Made by a program: the position numbers and the translations under genes | Origin: JAKATY01 sp038876335 | Lineage (GTDB): Archaea > Micrarchaeota > Micrarchaeia > Micrarchaeales > Micrarchaeaceae | Direction of reading: 5' to 3' | Assembly: GCA_038876335.1 (NCBI GenBank) | Contig: JAVYYS010000023.1 | Coordinates: 1-8,793, forward strand | Length of the DNA: 8,793 bases | In this document: positions 1 to 6,123 of the stretch, one piece after another | Numbering within the stretch: the first letter of the stretch is position 1 | Layout: every line of letters begins with the position of its first letter | The notes under the pieces: generated by a model | What the model saw: the letters and a program-made list of their open reading frames with translations, nothing else | Database searches by the model: none | What the model was told of the DNA's origin: nothing

Positions 1-147
1 CCCTACAGCAAGCACCTCCACGCTTCCATCATCAAGATTCATTACCATGCCGCGAATACCATAACGCGCAGCGGAGCCTGCAACAAGCGCTCTGTACCCT
101 ACCCCTTGCACCCTACCGTGCACCGTGAGCAGATACACTATAGCCAT
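1..147 (-). CDS. acyP: Acylphosphatase, N-terminal part (runs off left edge)
   Basis: Small cytosolic enzyme family that hydrolyses acyl phosphates to a carboxylate and phosphate. Reading the minus strand from the ATG at 147 gives 49 uninterrupted codons to the window edge, and the full protein is normally about 90 residues. Residues 9-19 read VHGRVQGVGYR, the family signature that forms the phosphate-binding loop, with the catalytic arginine at R19. Residues 36-45 read MNLDDGSVEV, which places the catalytic asparagine at N37, as in the family pattern N-x-x-D-G-S-V-E. Both catalytic residues are therefore present. A GGTG sits six bases before the ATG (minus strand, 154-157) and supports this start. 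The gene is divergent from the surface-protein gene at 237. The C-terminal half is not visible, so completeness cannot be judged. Confidence 0.94.
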   Translation of the reverse strand, partial: MAIVYLLTVHGRVQGVGYRALVAGSAARYGIRGMVMNLDDGSVEVLAVG

Positions 148-192
148 GCACTACACCAGCACCCACTGCTACATAAAAGGCTAAACATAAGG

Positions 193-200
193 TATTTTAA
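193..200. promoter_or_regulatory. Possible shared TATA-like element of a divergent promoter
   Basis: The 89 bases between the acylphosphatase and the surface-protein gene must hold promoters for both. TATTTTAA at 193-200 is AT-rich on both strands. Using the usual archaeal distance of about 25 bases from TATA centre to start, it would give a leader of roughly 15 bases for the gene at 237, including its GGTG at 226-229, and roughly 25 bases for the acylphosphatase, including its GGTG at 154-157. Alternatives are TTTTATGT on the minus strand (171-178), which would make the acylphosphatase transcript nearly leaderless, and TTTTATATA at 217-225, which is too close to the ATG at 237 for a leadered transcript. 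Assignment is inferred from spacing only. Confidence 0.35.
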
Positions 201-236
201 GATGTTTGATAGAAGATTTTATATAGGTGTGGAAAA

Positions 237-1823
237 ATGGGCAAACTTAAAAGCACGGCATATGCTGTAATAGTAATACTGATAATAATAGGTATAGTAC
301 TTTATTTGAGGAAAGCGCCATCTGTGCCAGTGCCTCTTCCGAGTGCATTTGTTATACAGCTTACTGACCCTCCACAGGTTCCAGCCGGAACGCAGGCTCT
401 AGTGATAAGCTATTCTGACTTACAGCTGCATGAGGCTGCTGCGCCAAACAGCACGGGTTTTATAGACTTAAACCAGAGCGGTAGCGTGGACCTTCTTGGA
501 CTGGTAAACTTCACGCAGACCATAGGAGTTGCAAACATAAAGCCAAACATGACATTCAACCTTGTCAGATTCAACATTACTTCTGCCAAGATAGAGATAG
601 ACAATTCTACATACAATGTGAGCGTGCCCAACAATAGGCTGACAGTGCACATAAGCAATTCAAACTCAAGTGCGAAAGGCGTGTTGATAGACATAACGCC
701 TAGCGTGCTTGAGATATATGCAGCTAATCAAACTGTATTTGTGCTTGTGCCTTCGGCGCGAGCAGTAATAATAGGAGGGAAGCTTGTAAACAGTAGCTCT
801 GTGCAGATCGGCTACAAGGCCAAAAAGCAAGAACAGGAGGACCTTTCGCTTGAGAGCACAAAGCCCAATATAAGCATAGTCAGTGCGTCTCTCTCCTTTT
901 CAGGAAACACGACAACACTGACTGCGCAGGTCAAGAACAATGGCAAGAGCACTGCCGTCCTTAAAAACCTGATGGTCTTCGGAAACATGCAGGTCACGAT
1001 AGGGAATATTATAAAGCCTATGGATAATGCCCCTCAGAAGCCTAGTGCAAGTTTTGAAAACGGGAATTCTGGCGCTGCAGAAGGCTTAGGCATGGGAGGT
1101 TTTGGCAACTTCAATGCGAGCGATCTGGAGAGCGCGGCAGAAGCAATAGCCCAGGCAAAGTACGTAACAAGCTTCCACTTTAACACTAACCTAAGTAACC
1201 TCTCGGTATATGGTATAAAGATTGGAAGCAACGGCACTGTTGAGCTGGTAAACACCTCCAAGCTCATGTCAGCGCTTGGCAAGGTGAGCGGGGGATACAA
1301 TTCCGCTCTTCTCAACCTTAGCTCGACCACAGGAATAAACATAGCTAACATAACAGCTATCGCAGAGCACAGAAGCGAGGTAAATAGCATAGTGAACAGC
1401 GCACTGGCAAAGCTCGAGGATTCGGCTTCCGAACACCTCAACGCAAGCGAAGTCGAAGATATAATATTGAACATGACTGCACGCGTAGGCAATGTCAGCT
1501 CTGAGGATACAGCTGGGATTGTTGGGGTATCATTTTATAGAAAGTATTACCACAGGGTCCTTAACTTCCTAATAATGCCTAATGCAACACTTTCGCTACC
1601 TTTCAGCGTAGCAGAAGCGGAAGGACCTAACGGATACAACCTCACCCCAGGAAATACTGTCACACTTTACTTCAAAGGAAATATATCCTTTGGCGGGGGG
1701 GCAGTTAGAGCTGCGAATGGCATCACACGCGTCGTTACCCTGCCTCTTGAAAACCAGAGCTATAGCATAAGAGTAATCGGCGAGGACGGCGCATTTGCGG
1801 AAAGCAATATAATAGCGACGTAA
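237..1823 (+). CDS. Sequon-rich membrane-anchored surface protein with DUF4382-like domain
   Basis: A 528-residue protein of unknown molecular function, probably on the cell surface. A hydrophobic segment at residues 8-24 follows a short basic N-terminus and has no obvious cleavage site, so it likely anchors the protein with the rest outside. Residues about 48-178 resemble DUF4382: an ALVISYSDLQLHEA strand, a GFIDL turn, VDLLGL, and a later I-D-I-T-P strand. Residues about 210-250 look like a CARDB/Ig-like strand set (ITVSASL-type start, NNGKSTAVLKNL). Residues about 260-430 form a Gly/Ala-rich and helical insertion. Residues 435-528 return to beta strands, ending SIRVIGEDGAFAES, common in archaeal surface proteins. 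By hand count there are 26 N-x-S/T sequons, all after residue 70. The start is supported by GGTG at 226-229, seven bases upstream. A role as S-layer-associated or adhesive protein is inference. Confidence 0.88.
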   Translation: MGKLKSTAYAVIVILIIIGIVLYLRKAPSVPVPLPSAFVIQLTDPPQVPAGTQALVISYSDLQLHEAAAPNSTGFIDLNQSGSVDLLGLVNFTQTIGVANIKPNMTFNLVRFNITSAKIEIDNSTYNVSVPNNRLTVHISNSNSSAKGVLIDITPSVLEIYAANQTVFVLVPSARAVIIGGKLVNSSSVQIGYKAKKQEQEDLSLESTKPNISIVSASLSFSGNTTTLTAQVKNNGKSTAVLKNLMVFGNMQVTIGNIIKPMDNAPQKPSASFENGNSGAAEGLGMGGFGNFNASDLESAAEAIAQAKYVTSFHFNTNLSNLSVYGIKIGSNGTVELVNTSKLMSALGKVSGGYNSALLNLSSTTGINIANITAIAEHRSEVNSIVNSALAKLEDSASEHLNASEVEDIILNMTARVGNVSSEDTAGIVGVSFYRKYYHRVLNFLIMPNATLSLPFSVAEAEGPNGYNLTPGNTVTLYFKGNISFGGGAVRAANGITRVVTLPLENQSYSIRVIGEDGAFAESNIIAT

Positions 1824-1948
1824 CCGCCCAACCGCTCTGCCTTGCAAAAAAAGCTGGACATAATGCGCTGCATAGGAGCTAGAAGGCTTAACCTGAAGCA
1901 TGCACAGCGGGCAGAAGGAAAAAGCTGGATGAAAAAGCGGTGTTGTAC

Positions 1949-2320
1949 ATGAGAGCAAACTCTGCAACTGGATACGCGCTGCTTGTGGTGGGGGTGATCA
2001 TATTGCTATTTACCTTTTACCAGGCTTACACGATTTTCGTGCAGATTATGAATGGAACGTTCCCGCTTCTTGCGTCACAACAGCCCCTCTCGCAAACTGC
2101 AGGAACCGGGCAAAACGTCTCTATTCAAAACGCAGTGAGCAGCGCGGTATCCTCTGCCTTGGCCGGGCTCCACATCAACGTATACGCCACGATAGTTATA
2201 CTGCTTGGCGTGCTGGCGCTTTTTGCTAGCATAGGTTACAAATTTGCCAAGATAGGAGTTGAAATGATAAAAAGCGGTGCGCCACAAATTCAGAAGCAGG
2301 AGGATAAGAAGCAGAAATGA
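1949..2320 (+). CDS. Small two-segment membrane protein, function unknown
   Basis: A 123-residue protein I do not recognise. Residues 8-31 and about 78-97 are strongly hydrophobic and should cross the membrane. The loop between them (about 45 residues) is rich in Ser, Gln, Ala and Asn, and the C-terminus is charged (KQEDKKQK). Both N-x-S/T sequons, N35 and N56, lie in the loop, which fits an external loop with both termini inside. I chose the ATG at 1949 because GGTG at 1939-1942 sits six bases before it, the same arrangement as at the two preceding genes. An in-frame GTG at 1940 would add three residues but is itself part of that GGTG. It lies 125 bases after the surface-protein gene on the same strand and may be expressed with it; a functional link is only a guess. 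Confidence 0.78.
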   Translation: MRANSATGYALLVVGVIILLFTFYQAYTIFVQIMNGTFPLLASQQPLSQTAGTGQNVSIQNAVSSAVSSALAGLHINVYATIVILLGVLALFASIGYKFAKIGVEMIKSGAPQIQKQEDKKQK

Positions 2321-2332
2321 TTGTAAAATAGC

Positions 2333-2376
2333 AAAGTGGCTGCCTAATATATGCAAATAGGCATATACGCCACTTT
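2333..2376. other. Imperfect palindrome / two-state hairpin between the small membrane protein and Pcc1
   Basis: AAAGTGGC at 2333-2340 is exactly complementary to GCCACTTT at 2369-2376, giving an 8-bp outer stem. Inside it two inner stems are possible but mutually exclusive: TGCCTA (2341-2346) with TAGGCA (2358-2363), or TATATGC (2348-2354) with GCATATA (2361-2367). It begins 13 bases after the upstream stop and ends 7 bases before the Pcc1 ATG. It also contains the only good TATA-like stretch for Pcc1 (CTAATATATG, 2344-2353). It could be a DNA operator over the promoter, an RNA hairpin at the end of the upstream transcript, or a 5' structure of a longer Pcc1 mRNA. There is no downstream T-run of the kind expected for a simple archaeal terminator. 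Confidence 0.6.
2344..2353 (+). promoter_or_regulatory. Candidate TATA box for pcc1
   Basis: CTAATATATG is the most TATA-like sequence upstream of Pcc1. Its centre is about 34 bases before the ATG at 2383, which would place transcription start near 2375 and leave a leader of only a few bases. It lies inside the palindrome at 2333-2376, so any protein binding that palindrome would be expected to affect TBP access. No strong ribosome binding site is seen before the ATG, which fits a short-leader transcript. Inferred from composition and spacing. Confidence 0.35.
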
Positions 2377-2382
2377 AGGTAT

Positions 2383-2673
2383 ATGGGCATGCACAACAAA
2401 AGGCGAGAACTAAATAAGGATTGCCATGCTATGCTGAGTTTTGCAATGATCCCTGATCTGGATTACAGCAAATTCTTTGAGAGCAGATACAAATACAAAA
2501 GGAGCAGCATCGTTTTTAAGTATAAAGACAAAAACGCAGTGTTTGAGATCTCGGCGGCCGATCCGACTGCATTAAGGGCGTCGATAAATTCAGTGCTGCG
2601 CGACCTCCAGGTAATAGAGGCTGTTGGAAAAATCCCTATTCACAAACACAATGGCAAAAGTGCCAGTAAATAA
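2383..2673 (+). CDS. pcc1: KEOPS complex subunit Pcc1
   Basis: Pcc1 is the small dimer-forming subunit of KEOPS, which with Kae1, Bud32 and Cgi121 makes the t6A modification at position 37 of ANN-decoding tRNAs in the cytoplasm. The 96-residue product shows the family core: KRSSIVFKYKDK (residues 39-50, matching the R-R/S-x-I-x-F strand), FEISAADPTALRASINS (54-70, with the conserved acidic-T-ALR-x-x-x-N helix start at D60, L64, R65, N69) and a final helix VLRDLQVIEAV. The helix before residue 39 is a few residues shorter than in Pyrococcus. Starts at 2383 and 2389 are both possible; a start at M17 (2431) would remove part of the first strand and is less likely. The basic C-terminal tail after residue 82 is not part of the usual fold. 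It lies just upstream of the ribosomal cluster on the same strand. Confidence 0.85.
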   Translation: MGMHNKRRELNKDCHAMLSFAMIPDLDYSKFFESRYKYKRSSIVFKYKDKNAVFEISAADPTALRASINSVLRDLQVIEAVGKIPIHKHNGKSASK

Positions 2674-2687
2674 GGCGCTGGTGCAAA

Positions 2688-2698
2688 GAATATAAATG
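2688..2698 (+). promoter_or_regulatory. Candidate upstream TATA box of the ribosomal protein cluster
   Basis: GAATATAAATG, 15 bases after the Pcc1 stop, resembles an archaeal TATA box preceded by an A-rich BRE-like stretch. Transcription would begin near 2718 and produce a leader of about 195 bases before uL3. That leader would contain a modest bulged hairpin at 2761-2783 (TACCT pairing with AGGTA). It may be an alternative to, or work together with, the box at 2801. Confidence 0.4.
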
Positions 2699-2800
2699 TA
2701 TCACATACCTAAATAATCTGTTAATTGGGATTCTGCAACGCTGCTTCGGCAAGTATGAAATACCTATTCTTCAAAAGAAGGTAGATGCTAGATACATTAG

Positions 2801-2808
2801 TATAAAAA
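2801..2808 (+). promoter_or_regulatory. Candidate main TATA box of the ribosomal protein cluster
   Basis: TATAAAAA at 2801-2808 is the closest match to the archaeal TATA consensus in the window. Transcription would start near 2828-2832, leaving a leader of about 80-85 bases before the uL3 ATG at 2913. No other strong promoter is seen before 7504, so this box and the one at 2688 probably drive uL3 through uS3 and possibly the oligosaccharyltransferase. Confidence 0.5.
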
Positions 2809-2860
2809 GCACAAGTAGTATACGCGTTACAACAAGGAATAAATAGGAGATGCAGCAAAG

Positions 2861-2887
2861 ATGCAGGAAATAAGAAGAGGCAGCTAG
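2861..2887 (+). other. Possible leader mini-ORF ahead of uL3
   Basis: An eight-codon reading frame, MQEIRRGS then TAG, lies in the leader between the main TATA box and uL3. GGAG at 2846-2849 precedes its ATG by 11 bases, rather far for a Shine-Dalgarno site. The peptide ends IRRGS while uL3 begins M-VRRGS, because TAAGAAGAGGC occurs at both 2871-2881 and 2917-2927. The two frames differ, so this is not an N-terminal extension of uL3. Its translation is unproven and the match may be chance in purine-rich DNA. Confidence 0.2.
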
Positions 2888-2912
2888 TCTGCGAAATTTG
2901 GCAGGTTTTATC

Positions 2913-3875
2913 ATGGTAAGAAGAGGCTCTATGCAGTATTGGCACAGAAGGAGGGCGGCCAAGCCGCTCCCGAGAATAAGGTCATACGCTGAAACGCGGG
3001 AGCTTGGGCTTTCGGACATGCTTGCATACAAAGTTGGAATGACCCACCTCACAATGCTGGACGACTCTCTATCTCCCTCAAAAAATACAGAAGTCGCAAG
3101 GGCATGCACAGTGCTTGAGGTGCCGTACACAGAAGCTTATGGTATAAGGCTTTATACAAAGGATGAACTGACAGGCTACAAAAAAACATATGCGGAGGTA
3201 TTCAGCGCAGAGGCCGCGCATAAGCTCGGAATAAAAAACCCCAAACTTACTGATGAGAAAATAGGTGGCGCAAAGAAAGGCGTGGCACTCTCGGCGGTGT
3301 CGCTGCTGCTCGCTGCATATCCTAAAGCGAGCGCACTTGGGCAAGACCATCCCAACAGGTACGAAGTTAGAGTGACGGGCGGAAAGGATATTGAGGAGAG
3401 GATAAACTTCGCCACGAAGTTTTTGGGAAAGGAGATAAAGCCGGCTGACATATTTAAGAATGGCGAGCGCGTCGACGTATTCTCCATATCAAAAGGAAAA
3501 GGATGGCAGGGGCCTGTTAAAAGGTTCGGAATTTCAAGGTTGTTCCATAAAGCAACAGGAAAGGGCAGGCATGTCGGAACGCTTGGGCCGGCAAACCCCT
3601 CCAATGTGCTTTATACAGTACCACAAGCTGGGCAGATGGGCTACCATTACAGGTCAGAACGCAACAAAAGGATATTAAAGATTGGAACAAAAAACGATGT
3701 GGATACCATAAACAAAAAAGGCGGTTTTTCAAATTACGGATTTGTCAGCGGCGATTACCTGGTGGTTGACGGTTCAGTTCCTGGCTGCGCGAAAAGGATC
3801 GTGAGAGTAAGGCATTCTATGAATTATGCAGGGGCGCAGATAAAGGAGCCGAAAATCACATATATAAGCAGGTAA
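2913..3875 (+). CDS. rpl3: Large-subunit ribosomal protein uL3 (L3)
   Basis: Early-assembly protein of the large subunit whose extended loop reaches toward the peptidyl transferase centre. The 320-residue product begins MVRRGSMQYWHRRRA, the archaeal/eukaryotic RRGSL-x-x-x-PRKRA start, and contains KGKGWQG (194-200), a GRHVGTLGP stretch and VPQAGQMGYHYR, all family hallmarks. I place the start at ATG 2913, with AGGT at 2903-2906 six bases upstream. An in-frame TTG at 2898 would add five residues that do not match the family. Odd points: the tryptophan normally found in LGPW-x-P is alanine (A227), and the following VMW is VLY. The gene opens the ribosomal cluster, and its stop codon overlaps the next possible ATG by one base. 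Confidence 0.97.
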   Translation: MVRRGSMQYWHRRRAAKPLPRIRSYAETRELGLSDMLAYKVGMTHLTMLDDSLSPSKNTEVARACTVLEVPYTEAYGIRLYTKDELTGYKKTYAEVFSAEAAHKLGIKNPKLTDEKIGGAKKGVALSAVSLLLAAYPKASALGQDHPNRYEVRVTGGKDIEERINFATKFLGKEIKPADIFKNGERVDVFSISKGKGWQGPVKRFGISRLFHKATGKGRHVGTLGPANPSNVLYTVPQAGQMGYHYRSERNKRILKIGTKNDVDTINKKGGFSNYGFVSGDYLVVDGSVPGCAKRIVRVRHSMNYAGAQIKEPKITYISR

Positions 3876-4708
3876 TGGAGAACCTATTGGATCTTACGAT
3901 GAGTGCGATGAAGGCTAACATTTTGGATATAAATGGAAAATTAAGATCAGAGTTAGAGATGCAGTCTGCCTTCGAAGAGCCTGTGCGCGAGGATATAATA
4001 AGGCGGGCGGTGCTGGCTGAGAGCTCGCTCGCATTGCAGCCGCAGGCTCATTCTGTCATGGCTGGAATCCAGACCACCGCATCGTATTTCGGCGCAATGA
4101 GCAGCTACAGGACTGGCAGGCATGTTGGCCATGCCATTAGACCTAAAGAAAAGCTTGGGGGAGGGGTGCAGGGAAAGGTCAGAAGGATACCTTCCGCTGT
4201 AAAAGGAAGGAGGGCCCACCCGCACATGGTTGAAAAGATCCTTGTAGAAAGGATTAACCTTAAGGAATACCGGAAGGCGCTAAGAAGCGCGGTTGCAGCA
4301 ACAGCTTCAAATAGTTACGTAAAGCGCAAACCCGAGGGCGTGCAGCTGCCGATAATCATATCAGATGAGATAGAGGCAGTGCCAAAAACTAAATCCATCA
4401 TGAACATTATGAAGAATCTTAAGCTATCTAGCTTCATAGAAAGCTGCAAAGCTAGCAAGCACATTAAGAGAGGCAGAAGCGGAAATGAAAGGCACTACAG
4501 GAAATCAGTGCTCCTTGTAGTAAGCAGAAAGGACGCGCCTGCTATAAAGGCAGCTAGGAACATTGCTGGTGCTGACGCATGCGACGTGCACAGCATCAAG
4601 GCGGGGCTTCTCGCGCCTGGAGGCATGCCTGGTAGGCTTGTGGTATGGAGCGAAAGTGCATTCAAAAGCATAGATACGGCTATAGAAGGAATAAATAGGG
4701 TGGGTTAA
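3875..4708 (+). CDS. rpl4: Large-subunit ribosomal protein uL4 (L4)
   Basis: Large-subunit protein whose long loop lines the nascent peptide tunnel. The 277-residue product shows FEEPVREDIIRRAVLA (residues 33-48), the tunnel-loop region with GGGVQGKVRRIPSAVKGRRAHPH (broken here by description: GGGVQG, VRRIP, GRRAHPH), INLKEYRKALRSAVAATA, and a C-terminal Rossmann-like half with RNIAGADACDVHSIKAGLL. This is the archaeal/eukaryotic form. The ATG at 3875 shares one base with the uL3 stop (TAATG), which suggests translational coupling. No well-spaced ribosome binding site is seen there, and ATG 3908 would begin MKANILDINGK, the usual archaeal start, so the first 11 residues are uncertain. It ends in another TAATG overlap with uL23. 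Confidence 0.96.
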   Translation: MENLLDLTMSAMKANILDINGKLRSELEMQSAFEEPVREDIIRRAVLAESSLALQPQAHSVMAGIQTTASYFGAMSSYRTGRHVGHAIRPKEKLGGGVQGKVRRIPSAVKGRRAHPHMVEKILVERINLKEYRKALRSAVAATASNSYVKRKPEGVQLPIIISDEIEAVPKTKSIMNIMKNLKLSSFIESCKASKHIKRGRSGNERHYRKSVLLVVSRKDAPAIKAARNIAGADACDVHSIKAGLLAPGGMPGRLVVWSESAFKSIDTAIEGINRVG

Positions 4709-4959
4709 TGAGCGTACTCATGTATCCTATAGGCACAGAAAAGGCGATAACGAACATAGATAGAAACAATGAGATACAGTATATAGTATCGCTAAGTGCA
4801 ACAAAAAAGCAGATTAAGGAGGAGTTTGAAAAGTTTTTCGGTGTAAAAATAATAAGCATAAGGCTAATGAATACCTTTCAGAACAGAAAGAAGGCGATAA
4901 TAAAGCTCAGCAAAGACTACAAGGCTGGCGATGTAGCAGTGAAGCTGAAGCTTGTATAA
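4708..4959 (+). CDS. rpl23: Large-subunit ribosomal protein uL23 (L23)
   Basis: Protein at the exit of the nascent-chain tunnel, the usual docking site for signal recognition particle and the Sec translocon. The 83-residue product is the normal archaeal length. It has YPIGTEKA (residues 6-13, the P-x-x-TEK-A motif), ATKKQIKEEFEKFFGVKI (31-48, the family ATK-x-x-IK helix) and a final strand-helix ending AGDVAVKLKLV. The ATG overlaps the uL4 stop by one base, and GGTG at 4699-4702 lies five bases upstream, so coupling and a proper ribosome binding site are both present. Confidence 0.96.
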   Translation: MSVLMYPIGTEKAITNIDRNNEIQYIVSLSATKKQIKEEFEKFFGVKIISIRLMNTFQNRKKAIIKLSKDYKAGDVAVKLKLV

Positions 4960-4997
4960 CCTTATCTCCAGTTGAAAAAGAAAGAAGGCGCACTTGT

Positions 4998-5711
4998 ATG
5001 GGAAAGAAACTGAGGCAACAAAGAAGGGGCAAGGGCTCTATGGCTTACAGGAAGTTGCCCAACACTTTTGACATTGATGTAAGCTATGCAAAGGCAAGGA
5101 ATAGCGACAGATACGCAGAAGTAGTGGGCATGTTCAACCACACCGGCCATAACGCTACTATAATGGAACTGCTTTACGAAGATTTTACCAAGGGCACAAT
5201 GCTGGCTCCAGAAGGCATAAGAGTTGGAGATAAGGTGCACGTAGGCTTGACCCCGATCTACTCGCTGGGAAGCGTGATGAAGCTTGCAGACATACCTGAA
5301 GGCATACCAATTTACAACATAGAATCCAGACCAGGAGACGGAGGAAGATATGTGAAGTCGGCCGGAGAATCTGCATACATAAGCTCAAAATCAGCCGGCA
5401 TGGCAAGCGTGGTGCTGCCTTCCAAGCATGTGATAAACCTCAGTGAAGAATGTATGGCGCAGCTTGGCGTGCTTGCTGGAGGCGGCATGGCAGAGCAGCC
5501 TTTGGTCAAAGCTGGGAAGAGCTTTTATATGTTGAAACCGAGAAACAGGATTTGGCCTAGGAACAGAGGGGTAAAGATGAATCCTGTTGACCACCCGTTT
5601 GGGGGCAAGCAGCACCACAAGGGTAAAAGCAGCATGACTTCGAGAAACGCGCCGCCAGGCAGGAAGGTCGGCAATATCGCGGCGCGCCGCGTTGGAAGGA
5701 GGAAGAGGTGA
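4998..5711 (+). CDS. rpl2: Large-subunit ribosomal protein uL2 (L2)
   Basis: Core large-subunit protein needed for subunit association and close to the peptidyl transferase centre. The 237-residue product has the archaeal N-terminus MGKKLRQQRRGKGS, an OB-fold then SH3-like region with KPRNRIWPRNRGVKMNP, and the conserved tail MNPVDHPFGG (195-203) followed by APPGRKVGNIAARR (218-231). H199, equivalent to the E. coli His229 long implicated in function, is kept. Phe after HP is normal in archaea, but the third Gly of GGG is Lys. The gene begins 38 bases after uL23 with an AAGGCG-type site upstream. Its last bases hold the ribosome binding site of uS19. Confidence 0.97.
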   Translation: MGKKLRQQRRGKGSMAYRKLPNTFDIDVSYAKARNSDRYAEVVGMFNHTGHNATIMELLYEDFTKGTMLAPEGIRVGDKVHVGLTPIYSLGSVMKLADIPEGIPIYNIESRPGDGGRYVKSAGESAYISSKSAGMASVVLPSKHVINLSEECMAQLGVLAGGGMAEQPLVKAGKSFYMLKPRNRIWPRNRGVKMNPVDHPFGGKQHHKGKSSMTSRNAPPGRKVGNIAARRVGRRKR

Positions 5712-5712
5712 T
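5698..5712 (+). promoter_or_regulatory. Ribosome binding site deciding the uS19 start
   Basis: GGAGG (5698-5702) and GGTGAT (5707-5712) together cover nearly the whole complement of an archaeal 16S 3' end. They sit inside the last codons and stop of uL2, 13 and 3 bases before ATG 5716. This supports 5716 over the in-frame TTG at 5692, whose extra residues (MEGGRGDG) are just the translated binding site. Confidence 0.7.
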
Positions 5713-5715
5713 GGC

Positions 5716-6108
5716 ATGCCAGAAAGGATAGTATTTAAAGGGGTAAGTGAAAGCCAAGTCGCAAAAATGGACATGCAGGAGTTTATAAAGCTTATAAATG
5801 CAAGAGAAAGGAGATGGATAAAAAGGAACTCCATGCAGTACAGAAAGCTTATTGAAAAAGTAGATAAAGCCAAGAAGTTAAATATAGGGAAAGCAATAAG
5901 GACCCAGACTAGGGAGGCGGTGATACTACCTTCATGGCTCAACATGAAGTTCGAGCTATACAACGGAAAGGAGTTCACCCCATTGACAATAACGCCAAAT
6001 ATGGTCGGGCACAGGCTTGGAGAGTTTGTTTATACCACTAAGCGCGTGCAACATTCAGCGCCTGGAATAAGGGCTACAAGGGGAAGCAAGTTCCTAGCCC
6101 AGAAGTAA
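5716..6108 (+). CDS. rps19: Small-subunit ribosomal protein uS19 (S19)
   Basis: Protein of the small-subunit head near the A site and the bridge to the large subunit. The 130-residue product starts MPERIVFKGVS, the archaeal F-x-x-x-G pattern, followed by RRWIKR, ILPSWLNMKFELYNGKEF (central region) and the C-terminal signature HRLGEFVYTTKRVQHSAPG then ATRGSKF. Length and sequence are of the archaeal/eukaryotic S15-like type. The strong ribosome binding site inside the end of uL2 sets the start five bases after that stop codon. Nothing is missing from the conserved core. Confidence 0.96.
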   Translation: MPERIVFKGVSESQVAKMDMQEFIKLINARERRWIKRNSMQYRKLIEKVDKAKKLNIGKAIRTQTREAVILPSWLNMKFELYNGKEFTPLTITPNMVGHRLGEFVYTTKRVQHSAPGIRATRGSKFLAQK

Positions 6109-6123
6109 GCATGGTAGAAGGTT

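Noticed and set aside
1848..1929. Direct repeat AAAAAGCTGGA at 1848-1858 and 1919-1929 between the surface protein and the small membrane protein
   Set aside because: Several 11-base matches are expected by chance in a window of this length, and no mobile element or attachment-site features accompany it.
2674..2800. A small RNA gene (tRNA or C/D box RNA) in the uL3 leader
   Set aside because: No cloverleaf, and no paired C and D boxes at proper spacing could be found; only a bulged hairpin at 2761-2783 and a three-base-pair TTCG hairpin near 2740 are visible.
3460..3678. A second plus-strand frame inside uL3
   Set aside because: It lies wholly within the conserved core of uL3 in another frame and encodes no recognisable protein.
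5583..5612. HPFGG instead of the bacterial HPHGG motif in uL2
   Set aside because: Phe at this position is usual in archaeal uL2, so it is not a lineage-specific oddity.
5391..5978. A long open frame on the minus strand across the uL2/uS19 boundary
   Set aside because: It is antisense to two clearly conserved ribosomal genes, has no recognisable family features and no plausible start signal; it is a by-product of their codon use.
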